Below are positions 53,771-61,620 of a DNA stretch of 64,000 nucleotides, piece after piece. Within the stretch, counting starts at the first letter, position 1; each line of letters begins with the position of its first letter. This DNA comes from Streptacidiphilus albus JL83 (GTDB taxonomy: Bacteria; Actinomycetota; Actinomycetes; Streptomycetales; Streptomycetaceae): the NCBI RefSeq assembly GCF_000744705.1, contig NZ_JQML01000001.1:1240001-1304000 (forward strand), given 5' to 3'. A program made the translations under genes and the position numbers. The notes under the pieces were generated by a model, which did not search any database, had not been told where the DNA came from, and saw only the letters and a list, made by a program, of their open reading frames with translations.

Positions 53771-53965
53771 GGGAGCGCTCTTCCGTGCGGAGTCGGGAGG
53801 TCGCTCCTAAGCTACCGTCCGGCACCGACAGCGGCCGGTCCCGCGCGCTCCGCCACCCTTCCGGGGGGTCGGGTCGAGCTCCTCCGGGGGGCGGGGGCAC
53901 AATCGGATGGCGGACGCGGGAGCGTCCTCGGTTCGATCGTCCAACGGTAGGTCAAGCGGAACGGC

Positions 53966-55078
53966 GTGGTGCACGTGCAACTGGCAGCGGCGGCAGCGGC
54001 GGCGCCCCTCTACACCGGCCCCCCGGCCTGGACCTTCGACCGGGTCTTCACCATGTGGCAGGCCGAGCCGGTGGTGCTGGCCATCGCGGTGCTCGGGACG
54101 GCCGGCTATCTGCTCGGCATGCTGCGGATGCACCGTGAGGGGGCGGCCTGGCGCCAGGGCCGTACCGTCGCCTTCGTCCTCGGCATGGCGCTGTGGGTGT
54201 TCACCTGCTGCTCCGGTCTGGGCGTGTACGAGAAGGTGGTGTTCACCGACCGGGCCCTGCAGTCCGTACTGCTGCTGATGGTGGTGCCGCTGCTGCTGGC
54301 CATGGGCGCGCCGGTCACCGTCCTGGTCGAGGCCGCGCCCCGGAAGTTCCGGGCGTGGATGCGGGCGGCGCTGCGCGGCCGGGTCTCGCAGGTGCTGATG
54401 TTCCCGCTGGTGTCGACGGTGATGCTGATGGTCCCGCCGTGGCTGCTGTTCTTCAGTCCCTGGCTCAGGCTCTCGCTGACCACCGACAGCTGGAACTACC
54501 TGTTCCACGTCTCCTTCGTGCTCTTCGGGCTGGCCTACTTCTGGCCCCGGTTGCAGATCGACCCGGTGGGCCGGAAGTACCCGCCGTTGCTGGGCATCGT
54601 GATCACCATCGCCGAGGTGCTCTGCGACGCGGCCCTGGGCTTCGTGCTGGTCTTCGGCGGGCATCTGCTGGTCCCGGACTACTGGGCGCAGCTGCACCGG
54701 CCCTGGGGTCTCTCGCCGCTGGCGGACCAGTCCTGGGGCGGGGCGGTGCTCTGGGGGCTCGGCGACATCGCCGGCGTGCCCTTCCTGGTCGCGCTGATCG
54801 TCTCAGTGATCCGGGAGGACCGGCTGAAGACCGCCGAGGTCGACCAGCAGCTCGACGCCGAGGCGGCGGCCCGGATCGCCGAGCAGGCCGGAAAGCAGGC
54901 CGGGGAACGGGCCGGGGAACGGGCCGGGAGCCGGACCACGGGCAGGGCCGAGCCGGAGGCGGCAGCCGCGCCCAGCGCCGCCGAGCTGCTGGAGCAGGAG
55001 ACCATGCGCCCCTGGTGGCTGGACGACCCCAACCTGGCCCACCGCTACGGCGGTGCGAACGCCGCCGGCGAGAGCTGA
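53966..55078 (+). CDS. Cytochrome c oxidase assembly protein, CtaG (caa3)-like
   Basis: 370-aa polytopic protein with about seven membrane helices, matching the caa3_CtaG family linked to copper delivery to cytochrome oxidase in Gram-positive bacteria. Typical segments: GPPAWTFDRVFTMWQAEPVV, LQSVLLLMVVPLLLAMGAPV, WNYLFHVSFVLFGLAYFWPR and DAALGFVLVFGGHLLVPDYW. The C-terminal ~80 residues form a soluble tail with an (A)GERAGERAG repeat. GTG start with GCGGA upstream; it is near-overlapping with nothing on its strand. It converges with the ABC permease gene with 22 bp between stops. Confidence 0.82.
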   Translation: MVHVQLAAAAAAAPLYTGPPAWTFDRVFTMWQAEPVVLAIAVLGTAGYLLGMLRMHREGAAWRQGRTVAFVLGMALWVFTCCSGLGVYEKVVFTDRALQSVLLLMVVPLLLAMGAPVTVLVEAAPRKFRAWMRAALRGRVSQVLMFPLVSTVMLMVPPWLLFFSPWLRLSLTTDSWNYLFHVSFVLFGLAYFWPRLQIDPVGRKYPPLLGIVITIAEVLCDAALGFVLVFGGHLLVPDYWAQLHRPWGLSPLADQSWGGAVLWGLGDIAGVPFLVALIVSVIREDRLKTAEVDQQLDAEAAARIAEQAGKQAGERAGERAGSRTTGRAEPEAAAAPSAAELLEQETMRPWWLDDPNLAHRYGGANAAGES

Positions 55079-55100
55079 CGCCCGGCCCCTCCCCCGGCGC

Positions 55101-56063
55101 TCAGCCCCGGCCGTACTCCTCCTCGGCCTGCCAGAAGAAGACGTATCCCGCCAGGCCCACCAGCAGCGACCAGCCGAGGGTGATCTCCCAGACATGGCGG
55201 GGCAGCAGGTCGGCGGTGACCGACTGCATCAGCGCGTAGCGCATCAGGTCGTTGAAGATCAGCGCCGGGTTGAGGTTGAGCATCGTCGCCACCCACTTCG
55301 GGGCGTGTGCGGTGAAGGTGCTGACGCTCCAGAAGACGCCGGACAGGTACATCCAGGTCCGGATGACGAACGGCATCAGCTGCGCCATGTCCGTGGTCTT
55401 CGAGCCGATCCGGGCCATGAACAGGGCCAGCCCGGCGTTGAAGGCCGACTGGAGCAGCAGCACCGGGACCACCAGCAGCCAGCGCACGGTCAGCGGCTCC
55501 CCGGTGGCCAGCACGATCACCCCCAGCACCGCCATCGAGAACAGCAGCTGCTGGAGCTGGATCACGGTGAAGGCGATCGGCAGGCAGGCGCGGGGGAAGT
55601 GCAGCGCCCGGATCAGTCCGAGGTTGTCGGTGATCGACCTGGTTCCGGCCAGCACCGCCGACTGGGTGAACTGGAAGACGAACACCCCGGTGCACAGGTA
55701 GGCGATGAAGTTGGGGATGCCCCGGTTGGTGCCCAGCAGCAGGCCGAAGATCAGGTAGTAGACGGCCGCGTTCAGCAGCGGCGTCATCACCTGCCAGATC
55801 TGGCCCAGCCGGGCCGCCGTGTACATCGCGGTGAGCCGGGCGGTGGCGAAGGCGACGATGAAGTGCCGACGCGACCAGAGCCGGCGGGTGTAGACCGGCA
55901 GTGAGGGCCGCTCTCCGCTGACGGCCAGTCCGTGGGCCGCCGCCAGGGCGGCCAGGTCCGCGCTGCGCCCGGCCGCCGCCGGGTCCGCACCCGGGCCCTC
56001 GGCGCCCTGGTTCGCCGCCGCGCCCGGCTCGGCGGTGTCCACGCCGCCGTTGTCCTCGATCAC
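55101..56063 (-). CDS. ABC-2 type permease for polysaccharide/teichoic acid export (Wzm/TagG-like)
   Basis: 320-aa permease: ~75 cytoplasmic residues, then six membrane helices with TAARLGQIWQVMTPLLNAAV, GIPNFIAYLCTGVFVFQFTQ and PLTVRWLLVVPVLLLQSAFN, ending GLAGYVFFWQAEEEYGRG. LGQIW..MTPLLNA and FI.YL..GVF are typical of Wzm/TagG exporters for lipid-linked glycans. It is the last gene of the minus-strand cluster 59.7-55.1 kb. Its ATPase (Wzt/TagH) is not in this window, which is unusual since the pair is normally adjacent. GTG start with CGGAG. Confidence 0.87.
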   Translation of the reverse strand: MIEDNGGVDTAEPGAAANQGAEGPGADPAAAGRSADLAALAAAHGLAVSGERPSLPVYTRRLWSRRHFIVAFATARLTAMYTAARLGQIWQVMTPLLNAAVYYLIFGLLLGTNRGIPNFIAYLCTGVFVFQFTQSAVLAGTRSITDNLGLIRALHFPRACLPIAFTVIQLQQLLFSMAVLGVIVLATGEPLTVRWLLVVPVLLLQSAFNAGLALFMARIGSKTTDMAQLMPFVIRTWMYLSGVFWSVSTFTAHAPKWVATMLNLNPALIFNDLMRYALMQSVTADLLPRHVWEITLGWSLLVGLAGYVFFWQAEEEYGRG

Positions 56064-56155
56064 GCTCCGACATTCTCATGTCGGCGCCGGGACGGCAGCG
56101 CGGACACCACCGGGGAGCGAAACGGGGAGCGAAACGCTGCCCGGTCGGCGGACGG

Positions 56156-57049
56156 TCAGATCACCGGCGGGCGGCCCAGCCTGGTCATCCGCCAGACGGT
56201 GCGCCAGCGCATCGGCCGGCGCGGGCCGCAGGGCGTGCGCCAGCCCTCGGCGAAGCCGCCGAACCAGGCCCTGAGCGCCTCGCCGGAGGGCCGCCGGGCG
56301 AGGGTGAGCAGCACCCAGGTCCCCAGGTAGACCGGGACCAGCAGGGCCGGGAGGTTGCGCCGGGCGAGCCAGACCCGGTTGCGGGCGATGTTGCGGTTGT
56401 AGACGGCGTGCCGACTGGGCGCGGTCTTGGGGTGGTGCAGCAGGATGTCGGCCCGGTACTGGATCCGCCAGCCCGCGTCGAGCGCGCGCCAGGCCAGGTC
56501 GGTCTCCTCGTGCCCGTAGAAGAACTCCGCGGGCAGCTGCCCGGCCTGGGCGAAGACCGTGCTGCGGACCGCGCTGGCGCCGCCGAGGAAGGTGGTGACC
56601 TCGGAGGAGTGCATCGGGTCGGCGGCCCGCAGCCGGGGGACGTGCCGGCGCTGGGTCTCGCCGCTGTCCGGGTCGGCGATCCGGAAGCTGACGATGCCGA
56701 GGCGCGGGTCGGCGGCGAAGGCGGCCCGGAGCTTCTCCGCGTCGTCCGGCTGCGGCAGCAGCCCGTCGTCGTCCAGGAAGAGCACCACGTCGACGTCGGA
56801 GCCGTTGGGCCCGAAGGCCTCGATGCCGACGTTGCGTCCGCCCGGGATGCCGAGGTTCTCGTCGGTCCTGATGCCGCAGACGCCGGCCGGCAGCGGCGGC
56901 ACCTCGACGCCGTTGGCGACGACCACCACCTCGACCACCGGGCCGTGCTGCGCGGCGACCGAGTCGAGCAGCGCGGCCAGCTCGACCGGGCGGGTGCCCT
57001 GGGTGAGGACGACCGCGCCCAGCTTCAGTTCGTCGGACACGGCGGTCAC
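56156..57049 (-). CDS. Family 2 glycosyltransferase
   Basis: 297-aa GT-A-fold transferase, similar in layout to rhamnosyl/galactosyltransferases. LGAVVLTQGTRPVELAALLD is the N-terminal strand/loop, ENLGIPGGRNVGIEAFG the nucleotide region, VVLFLDDDGLLPQPDDA the DxD metal motif, and FFYGHEETDLAWRALDAGWR the acceptor/catalytic ED motif. The C-terminal ~70 residues include a hydrophobic segment (LPALLVPVYLGTWVLLTLA) that probably attaches it to the membrane. GTG overlaps the stop of the CDP-alcohol phosphotransferase (GTGA). It probably glycosylates the product of the upstream genes before export. Confidence 0.9.
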   Translation of the reverse strand: MTAVSDELKLGAVVLTQGTRPVELAALLDSVAAQHGPVVEVVVVANGVEVPPLPAGVCGIRTDENLGIPGGRNVGIEAFGPNGSDVDVVLFLDDDGLLPQPDDAEKLRAAFAADPRLGIVSFRIADPDSGETQRRHVPRLRAADPMHSSEVTTFLGGASAVRSTVFAQAGQLPAEFFYGHEETDLAWRALDAGWRIQYRADILLHHPKTAPSRHAVYNRNIARNRVWLARRNLPALLVPVYLGTWVLLTLARRPSGEALRAWFGGFAEGWRTPCGPRRPMRWRTVWRMTRLGRPPVI

Positions 57050-57909
57050 CTGAGCCGGCTGGAGAGGGTGATGCTGAGCAGGTGCAGGAAGGTCTGCAGC
57101 ACCGCGATGGCGGCGAGCACGGCGACCGCGATCCGGGTGAACAGCAGGTCCCCGTGGACGCTGTCGGCGATCCCGGCGGCGAGCAGCACCAGCGAGGCCT
57201 CGACGCCGCCGATCAGCCGGTGGAACTTGAGCGCGGCGGCGGCCTTGCGGGCCTTGGCCACCCCGGCCGCGCGCGGCACCGAGGCGGCGTCGTCGACGGC
57301 GGTCAGCCCGCGCCGGATCCGGGCGACGTCGACCAGGTCGGTCTCGGCCTTGATCAGGATCGCGCCGAGCGCGGCGACGGTGCCGAGGAAGGCCCACATC
57401 CAGGCGCGGGCGCCGTGCTGCTGGAACAGGTCGGCGGCGCGCAGGCCGGCCCCGGTGAGCAGCGCGGCCTCGGACAGGTAGTGGCCGACCCGGTCGAGGT
57501 AGACACCGGTGGTGGAGGTCTGCTTGCGCCAGCGGGCGAGCTCGCCGTCGACGCAGTCCAGGCCGAGGTAGACCTGGATCAGCAGGGCCGCCAGCACCGC
57601 CCCGGCGAGCCCGGGGATCAGCAGGGCCGCGCCGCCGAGGATGCCGGTGACCATCATCAGCCAGGTCAGCTGGTTGGGGCTGACCGGGGCGTCGATGAGG
57701 TGCCGGGTGATCCGGGAGGAGATCCGGCGCATGTAGATGCGGCCGGCCCAGTGCTCGCCGGAGCGCCGGTCGAGCAGGCCCTCGGGGTGCGCGACCGCCC
57801 GGAACTCGGCGAGGGTGGGCTTGCCGCCCTTGGGACGGGCAGGCTGCCCGGGTCGTTCGGGGGCGGAACCAGGTGCGGAATCAGGTGCAGGAGCTGACGT
57901 GTTTGACAT
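57046..57909 (-). CDS. CDP-alcohol phosphatidyltransferase family membrane enzyme
   Basis: 287-aa polytopic enzyme transferring a phospho-alcohol from a CDP-activated donor. The catalytic motif begins DCVDGELARW and continues to GVYLDRVGHYLSE, so DxxDGxxAR...GxxxD is intact but the last Asp of the canonical motif is His. About 60 N-terminal residues are Pro-rich. Membrane helices follow the motif (WMWAFLGTVAALGAILI, LLFTRIAVAVLAAIAVLQTF). It sits between a glycerol-1-phosphate dehydrogenase homologue and a glycosyltransferase, overlapping both, so its donor is probably made by the nucleotidyltransferase two genes upstream. The acceptor is unknown. Confidence 0.87.
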   Translation of the reverse strand: MSNTSAPAPDSAPGSAPERPGQPARPKGGKPTLAEFRAVAHPEGLLDRRSGEHWAGRIYMRRISSRITRHLIDAPVSPNQLTWLMMVTGILGGAALLIPGLAGAVLAALLIQVYLGLDCVDGELARWRKQTSTTGVYLDRVGHYLSEAALLTGAGLRAADLFQQHGARAWMWAFLGTVAALGAILIKAETDLVDVARIRRGLTAVDDAASVPRAAGVAKARKAAAALKFHRLIGGVEASLVLLAAGIADSVHGDLLFTRIAVAVLAAIAVLQTFLHLLSITLSSRLR

Positions 57910-58948
57910 AGTCGGTGTACGCGTCCCGGATTGCTGAGGGGTCGAGGTCGAGGTGCTCCAGGATGGTGAACCGTCCTGGGCGGGTCTGTGGAGCGTAGTG
58001 CACGGCCGCGACGAACTCCTCGTCGCTGAAACCGATCTGGGCCGCCGTCACCGGCAGCCGGTGCCGGGCCAGCACCTCGGCCATCTGCCCGGACAGTTCC
58101 AGGTCGCCGCGCAGGTGGGTGGCGAAGGCCGCGCCCAGGCCGCACTGCTCGCCGTGCTGGGCGTTGCGGGTGGGGTAGAGGATGTCCAGGGCGTGGTTGA
58201 TCTCGTGGCAGGCGCCGCTGGAGGGGCGGGTGCTGCCGGCGATGTTCATCGAGATCCCGGACAGCACCAGCGACTCGGCGAGCGCGACCAGCATGTTGTC
58301 GTCGGCGATGGTGCCGGGGTGGCGCAGCATCAGCTCACCGGCGCTGCGGGCCATGGCCACGGCCAGTCCGTCGACCTGCTCGCCGGTGACCCGCTTGGAG
58401 AGCTCCCAGTCGGCGCAGGCCGAGATGTTGGAGATGATGTCGCCGATGCCGGCGTTGACGAAGCGCGCCGGGGCCTGCCGGATCACGTCGAGGTCGACGA
58501 TCAGGCCGATCGGGCTGGGCACCCCGTAGGAGCCGCGCCCGGCGTCGTTGTCGAGGGTGGAGACCGGCGAGCAGAGGCCGTCGTGGGCGAGGTTGGTCGC
58601 GACCGCGACCACCGGCAGGCCGACCCGCGCGCCGGCGTACTTGGCCGCGTCGATGATCTTCCCGCCGCCGAGTCCGACCAGCGCGTCGTAGTGGCCGGAG
58701 CGCATCTCCTCCGCCAGCCGCACGGCGGAGTCCAGCGTCCCGTCGGGGACGGCGTACCAGTCGGCCCCGGGCATCTGCGGGGCGAGCCGCTCGCGCAGCG
58801 CCGCCCCGGAGCCGGCGCTGACGGCGACGGCGATCCGCCCGGAGGCGGAGATCCGCTGGTCGGCGAGGACCGACTGCAGATCGTCCAGCGCTCCGGCGCG
58901 GATGTCGACGACCAGCGGCGAGGGGACCAGCCGGGTCAGTACTGGCAC
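57881..58948 (-). CDS. sn-Glycerol-1-phosphate dehydrogenase-like (EgsA/AraM) enzyme
   Basis: 355-aa member of the iron-containing alcohol dehydrogenase superfamily, G1PDH branch, which reduces dihydroxyacetone phosphate to sn-glycerol-1-phosphate. The dinucleotide loop is DALVGLGGGKIIDAAKY. Metal ligands: Asp in ATNLAHDGLCSPVS, His in GACHEINHALDIL and His in RNAQHGEQCGLGAAFATHL. Archaea use the enzyme for membrane lipids and Bacillus AraM for heptaprenylglyceryl phosphate; in actinobacteria its role is not well known. GTG start behind GGGAG overlaps the nucleotidyltransferase stop by 13 bp, and its end overlaps the CDP-alcohol transferase by 29 bp. Confidence 0.87.
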   Translation of the reverse strand: MPVLTRLVPSPLVVDIRAGALDDLQSVLADQRISASGRIAVAVSAGSGAALRERLAPQMPGADWYAVPDGTLDSAVRLAEEMRSGHYDALVGLGGGKIIDAAKYAGARVGLPVVAVATNLAHDGLCSPVSTLDNDAGRGSYGVPSPIGLIVDLDVIRQAPARFVNAGIGDIISNISACADWELSKRVTGEQVDGLAVAMARSAGELMLRHPGTIADDNMLVALAESLVLSGISMNIAGSTRPSSGACHEINHALDILYPTRNAQHGEQCGLGAAFATHLRGDLELSGQMAEVLARHRLPVTAAQIGFSDEEFVAAVHYAPQTRPGRFTILEHLDLDPSAIRDAYTDYVKHVSSCT

Positions 58949-59691
58949 GCGATCTCCCGGCCCCGGGCGAGGTCCTCGTGGTTGTCGATCTCGACCCAGC
59001 TGACCTCGCCGATCGGCTGGACGTCGATCCGCAGGCCGCGGTCGACCATCTCCTGGTAGCCGTCCTCGTAGTAGAGCTGCGGGTCGCGCTCGAAGGTGGC
59101 CTGCAGCGCGGAGGCCAGGTCGTCGGCGGCGGAGGGGTTGATCACGGTGAGGCCGATGTACTCGCCGGTGGCCTCCGCCGGGTCCATCAGCTTGGTGATC
59201 CGGCGCATGCCGAGCTCAGGGTCGACCACGACCTTCATCTCCTCGTCGGCGAGCTTCTTCACCGTGTCGAGGGCGAGCAGGATGCCGGGGGCGCTGCCCT
59301 CGGCGGCGCGGCGGGCGTTGCCGTCGAGCATGGTCCGCTGCACCGAGGCCGGGTGGACAGTGTCGCCGTTGGCGAGCAGCAGCCCCTCCGCGAAGAGCTC
59401 GCGGGCGCACCACAGGGAGTAGGCGTTGTTCCACTCCTCGGCCTTGTCGTTGTGGACCAGGTGGAGCTTGAGCCCGTACTGCGACTCCAGCGCGGCCTTG
59501 CGCTGCTCGACCGCCTCCGCCCGGTAGCCGACCACGATGGCCACGTCGCTCATCCCGACCTCGGCGAAGTTGCCGAGGGTGAGGTCGAGGATGGTCCGGT
59601 CGCCGTCCACCGGAACCAGGGCCTTGGGAAGGGTGTCGGTGTACGGGCGCAGTCGGCGTCCGGCGCCGGCGGCCAGAACAAGGCCGATCAT
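58936..59691 (-). CDS. Sugar/alcohol-phosphate nucleotidyltransferase (LicC-like NTP transferase)
   Basis: 251-aa nucleotidyltransferase. The signature LVLAAGAGRRLRPYTDTLPK includes the G-x-G-x-R loop and the catalytic Lys. VAIVVGYRAEAVEQ, NDKAEEWNNAYSLWCARELF and LLLANGDTVHP (metal Asp) follow, and WVEIDNHEDLARGREI is the C-terminal metal motif typical of the phosphocholine-cytidylyltransferase (LicC) group. It probably makes a CDP-alcohol, conceivably CDP-glycerol from sn-glycerol-1-phosphate. ATG at 59691 is used (GAGTGAG upstream); a GTG four codons earlier (59703) is the alternative. First gene of the minus-strand cluster. Confidence 0.87.
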   Translation of the reverse strand: MIGLVLAAGAGRRLRPYTDTLPKALVPVDGDRTILDLTLGNFAEVGMSDVAIVVGYRAEAVEQRKAALESQYGLKLHLVHNDKAEEWNNAYSLWCARELFAEGLLLANGDTVHPASVQRTMLDGNARRAAEGSAPGILLALDTVKKLADEEMKVVVDPELGMRRITKLMDPAEATGEYIGLTVINPSAADDLASALQATFERDPQLYYEDGYQEMVDRGLRIDVQPIGEVSWVEIDNHEDLARGREIACQY

Positions 59692-59711
59692 GGGATGTCT
59701 CACTCTCTTTA

Positions 59712-59733
59712 TGTCCGATGTTTACGTCGGACA
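59712..59733. promoter_or_regulatory. 22-bp dyad upstream of the nucleotidyltransferase operon
   Basis: Perfect 7-bp arms TGTCCGA and TCGGACA separated by TGTTTACG, 20 bp before the operon's start codon and 177 bp from the idi ATG. It overlaps an AT-rich patch likely to hold the operon promoter. Probably an operator; the regulator is unknown. Confidence 0.5.
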
Positions 59734-59909
59734 GGGGTGCGGGCTACCGCGATCGTAGGCGAATACGGAGGTCACTCGGGAAGCGGGACCCTCTTCGTGC
59801 CGCCGCAGGGGGGCTCGGGGTCCGGTACGGCACACTGTTGGGTGGCCAATACCGGCACATACGAGCCCGGCAGCCACGAGCCCGGCAACGACAAGCCGAA
59901 AGGTGCTTC

Positions 59910-60482
59910 ATGCCGACCAGTGAACCGACGTCCCCGACCGCGCCCGAGATCATGCTGGAGCTCGTCGACGCCGAGGGCAGAACCATCGGCACGGCGGAGA
60001 AGCTGGAGGCGCACCGCAGCCCCGGGCGCCTGCACCGCGCGTTCTCGGTGTTCCTGCTGGACGGCCGGGGCCGGCTGCTGCTGCAGCAACGGGCGCTGGG
60101 CAAGTACCACTCCCCCGGCGTCTGGTCGAACACCTGCTGCGGCCACCCCTACGTGGGCGAGCCGCCGTTCGTCGCGGCGGCCAGGCGGACCGCCGAGGAG
60201 CTGGGCGCGGCGCCGGAGCTGCTGCGGCAGGCCGGGACGGTGACGTACTACCACCCGGACGAGGCCACCGGCCTGGTGGAGCACGAGTACAACCACCTGT
60301 TCGTCGGACTGGCCGCCGCGCGCCAGCAGCCGGACCCGGCCGAGGTGGCCGACACCGCCTTCGTCACCCCGGACGAGCTGGAGCTGCTGCGCAAGGAGAA
60401 GCCCTTCTCCGCGTGGTTCGGCTCGGTCCTGGACGCGGCGCTGCCGGCCGTCCGCGAGCTCGCCCCGCGGGCCGGCTGGTAG
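59910..60482 (+). CDS. idi: Isopentenyl-diphosphate delta-isomerase (type I)
   Basis: 190-aa Nudix-fold isomerase interconverting IPP and DMAPP for isoprenoid synthesis. Conserved: HRAFSVFLLDGRGRLLLQQR, the catalytic Cys in WSNTCCGHPYVGE, the Nudix-like helix AARRTAEELGAAPEL, and the metal/active-site Glu pair in VEHEYNHLFVG. ATG at 59910 follows AAAGG. It is divergent from the glycerol-1-phosphate cluster. A hairpin terminator lies 28 bp downstream. A prenyl-lipid connection with the neighbouring cluster is possible but speculative. Confidence 0.95.
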   Translation: MPTSEPTSPTAPEIMLELVDAEGRTIGTAEKLEAHRSPGRLHRAFSVFLLDGRGRLLLQQRALGKYHSPGVWSNTCCGHPYVGEPPFVAAARRTAEELGAAPELLRQAGTVTYYHPDEATGLVEHEYNHLFVGLAAARQQPDPAEVADTAFVTPDELELLRKEKPFSAWFGSVLDAALPAVRELAPRAGW

Positions 60483-60509
60483 CCGGTCCCGCCCCTGCCC
60501 GGAGCGGAT

Positions 60510-60546
60510 GGGAGGGCGGCACGGCAGGGGTGCCCGCCGCCCTCCC
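60510..60546 (+). terminator. Hairpin terminator after idi
   Basis: Perfect 10-bp arms GGGAGGGCGG/CCGCCCTCCC, extended inside by a CAC/GTG stem, 28 bp downstream of the idi stop. Confidence 0.75.
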
Positions 60547-60825
60547 CGGCCGGTCCGCCGGCGCCGGATCCGAGATTTACGCCCAGGCCACTTGTGACGT
60601 GGGAGAACGACAGGGCACCATGGCCGGGACCCGGTTCTGTCCTGTCCCTTACCGGTTCGTTTCCCCCGTCTTGCCGTAGCCCCGCCCCGCCGTGCTCCCC
60701 CGCACCCCGCCTGCCTGCTCGACGCCCCGCTGGAGGACCCGTTGGCCCCTACCTGCCCCGGGACGTTCACCGGTTTCTCACGCGCTTCCAACTCCGTTCC
60801 CATGACGGAGGGGCATGGTCGTGCT
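60547..60825. other. Intergenic region before the protease gene
   Basis: There is no gene here. GATTTACGCCC and TTGTGACGTGGG (60573-60602) are less GC-rich and may hold the promoter. The rest is C-rich leader. Confidence 0.3.
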
Positions 60826-61620
60826 GTGAGGCACCTTCAACTGCCCGACCCGCTCGCCGAGGCGCTCCGCTGGTCCCTGGCAGTCCTGGCGTGGCTGATC
60901 GTGATGGCGGTCGGCAGTTCCACCGCCGTGGCGCTCGGTCCGTACGGCCTGGGCAGTTCACGCACGGCGTCGGCCTCGGCCGCCGCCGCCCGGGAGGGGG
61001 CGCTCTTCTCCGGCAGCATCACCAGCACCTCGCACTACTGCAGCGCGAGCGTGGTCGACAGCCCCGGCGGTGACGTGATCATCACTGCCGCGCACTGCCT
61101 GCCGAGCAGCCCCGGCAGCACGGTCTTCGTCCCCGGCTACCGCGACGGCCAGGCCCCCTACGGGATCTGGCCGGTACTGCAGACGGTGGAGAGCACCAAC
61201 TGGACGGCCAACACCGACCCCGACTACGACGTGGCCTTCGGCGTGCTCGGGGCGCTCCACGGCAAGGAGATCGAGCAGGTCGTCGGGGCCAACCGGTTGG
61301 GCGTCAATCTGGGCACCAACCAGGTTGTCACTCTTACGGGTTATCCGGACGGAGCCGGCGCTCCGATCACCTGCAGCAACAACATCGCCATGTTCGGCTC
61401 GACGCAGATGCGGATCGCCTGCGCCGACTACACCGACGGGACCAGCGGCAGCCCCTGGGTCATCTCCGGGAAACTGGGCCCGGAGCACGACGAGGGCACC
61501 GTGCTGGGCGTGATCGGCGGATTCGAGCAGGGCGGGTACACACCCGACGTTTCCTACAGCGTCTACTTCGACAACAACGTCTCGCTGCTCTACCAGCAGG
61601 CGATCAGCATGGTCCGCTGA
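60826..61620 (+). CDS. Secreted trypsin-like serine protease (S1)
   Basis: 264-aa secreted protease. An N-terminal hydrophobic stretch (ALRWSLAVLAWLIVMAVGSS) acts as a signal peptide or anchor. The catalytic triad is clear: His in VIITAAHCLPSS, Asp in PDYDVAFGVLG and Ser in YTDGTSGSPWVISG. Two further Cys pairs (SHYCSAS with AHC, ITCSNN with RIACAD) are in disulfide-compatible positions. GTG at 60826 is chosen because GGAGGGG lies upstream; in-frame ATG 60802 or TTG 60742 would give longer starts. It converges with the DMT transporter gene, overlapping by 31 bp. Confidence 0.87.
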   Translation: MRHLQLPDPLAEALRWSLAVLAWLIVMAVGSSTAVALGPYGLGSSRTASASAAAAREGALFSGSITSTSHYCSASVVDSPGGDVIITAAHCLPSSPGSTVFVPGYRDGQAPYGIWPVLQTVESTNWTANTDPDYDVAFGVLGALHGKEIEQVVGANRLGVNLGTNQVVTLTGYPDGAGAPITCSNNIAMFGSTQMRIACADYTDGTSGSPWVISGKLGPEHDEGTVLGVIGGFEQGGYTPDVSYSVYFDNNVSLLYQQAISMVR

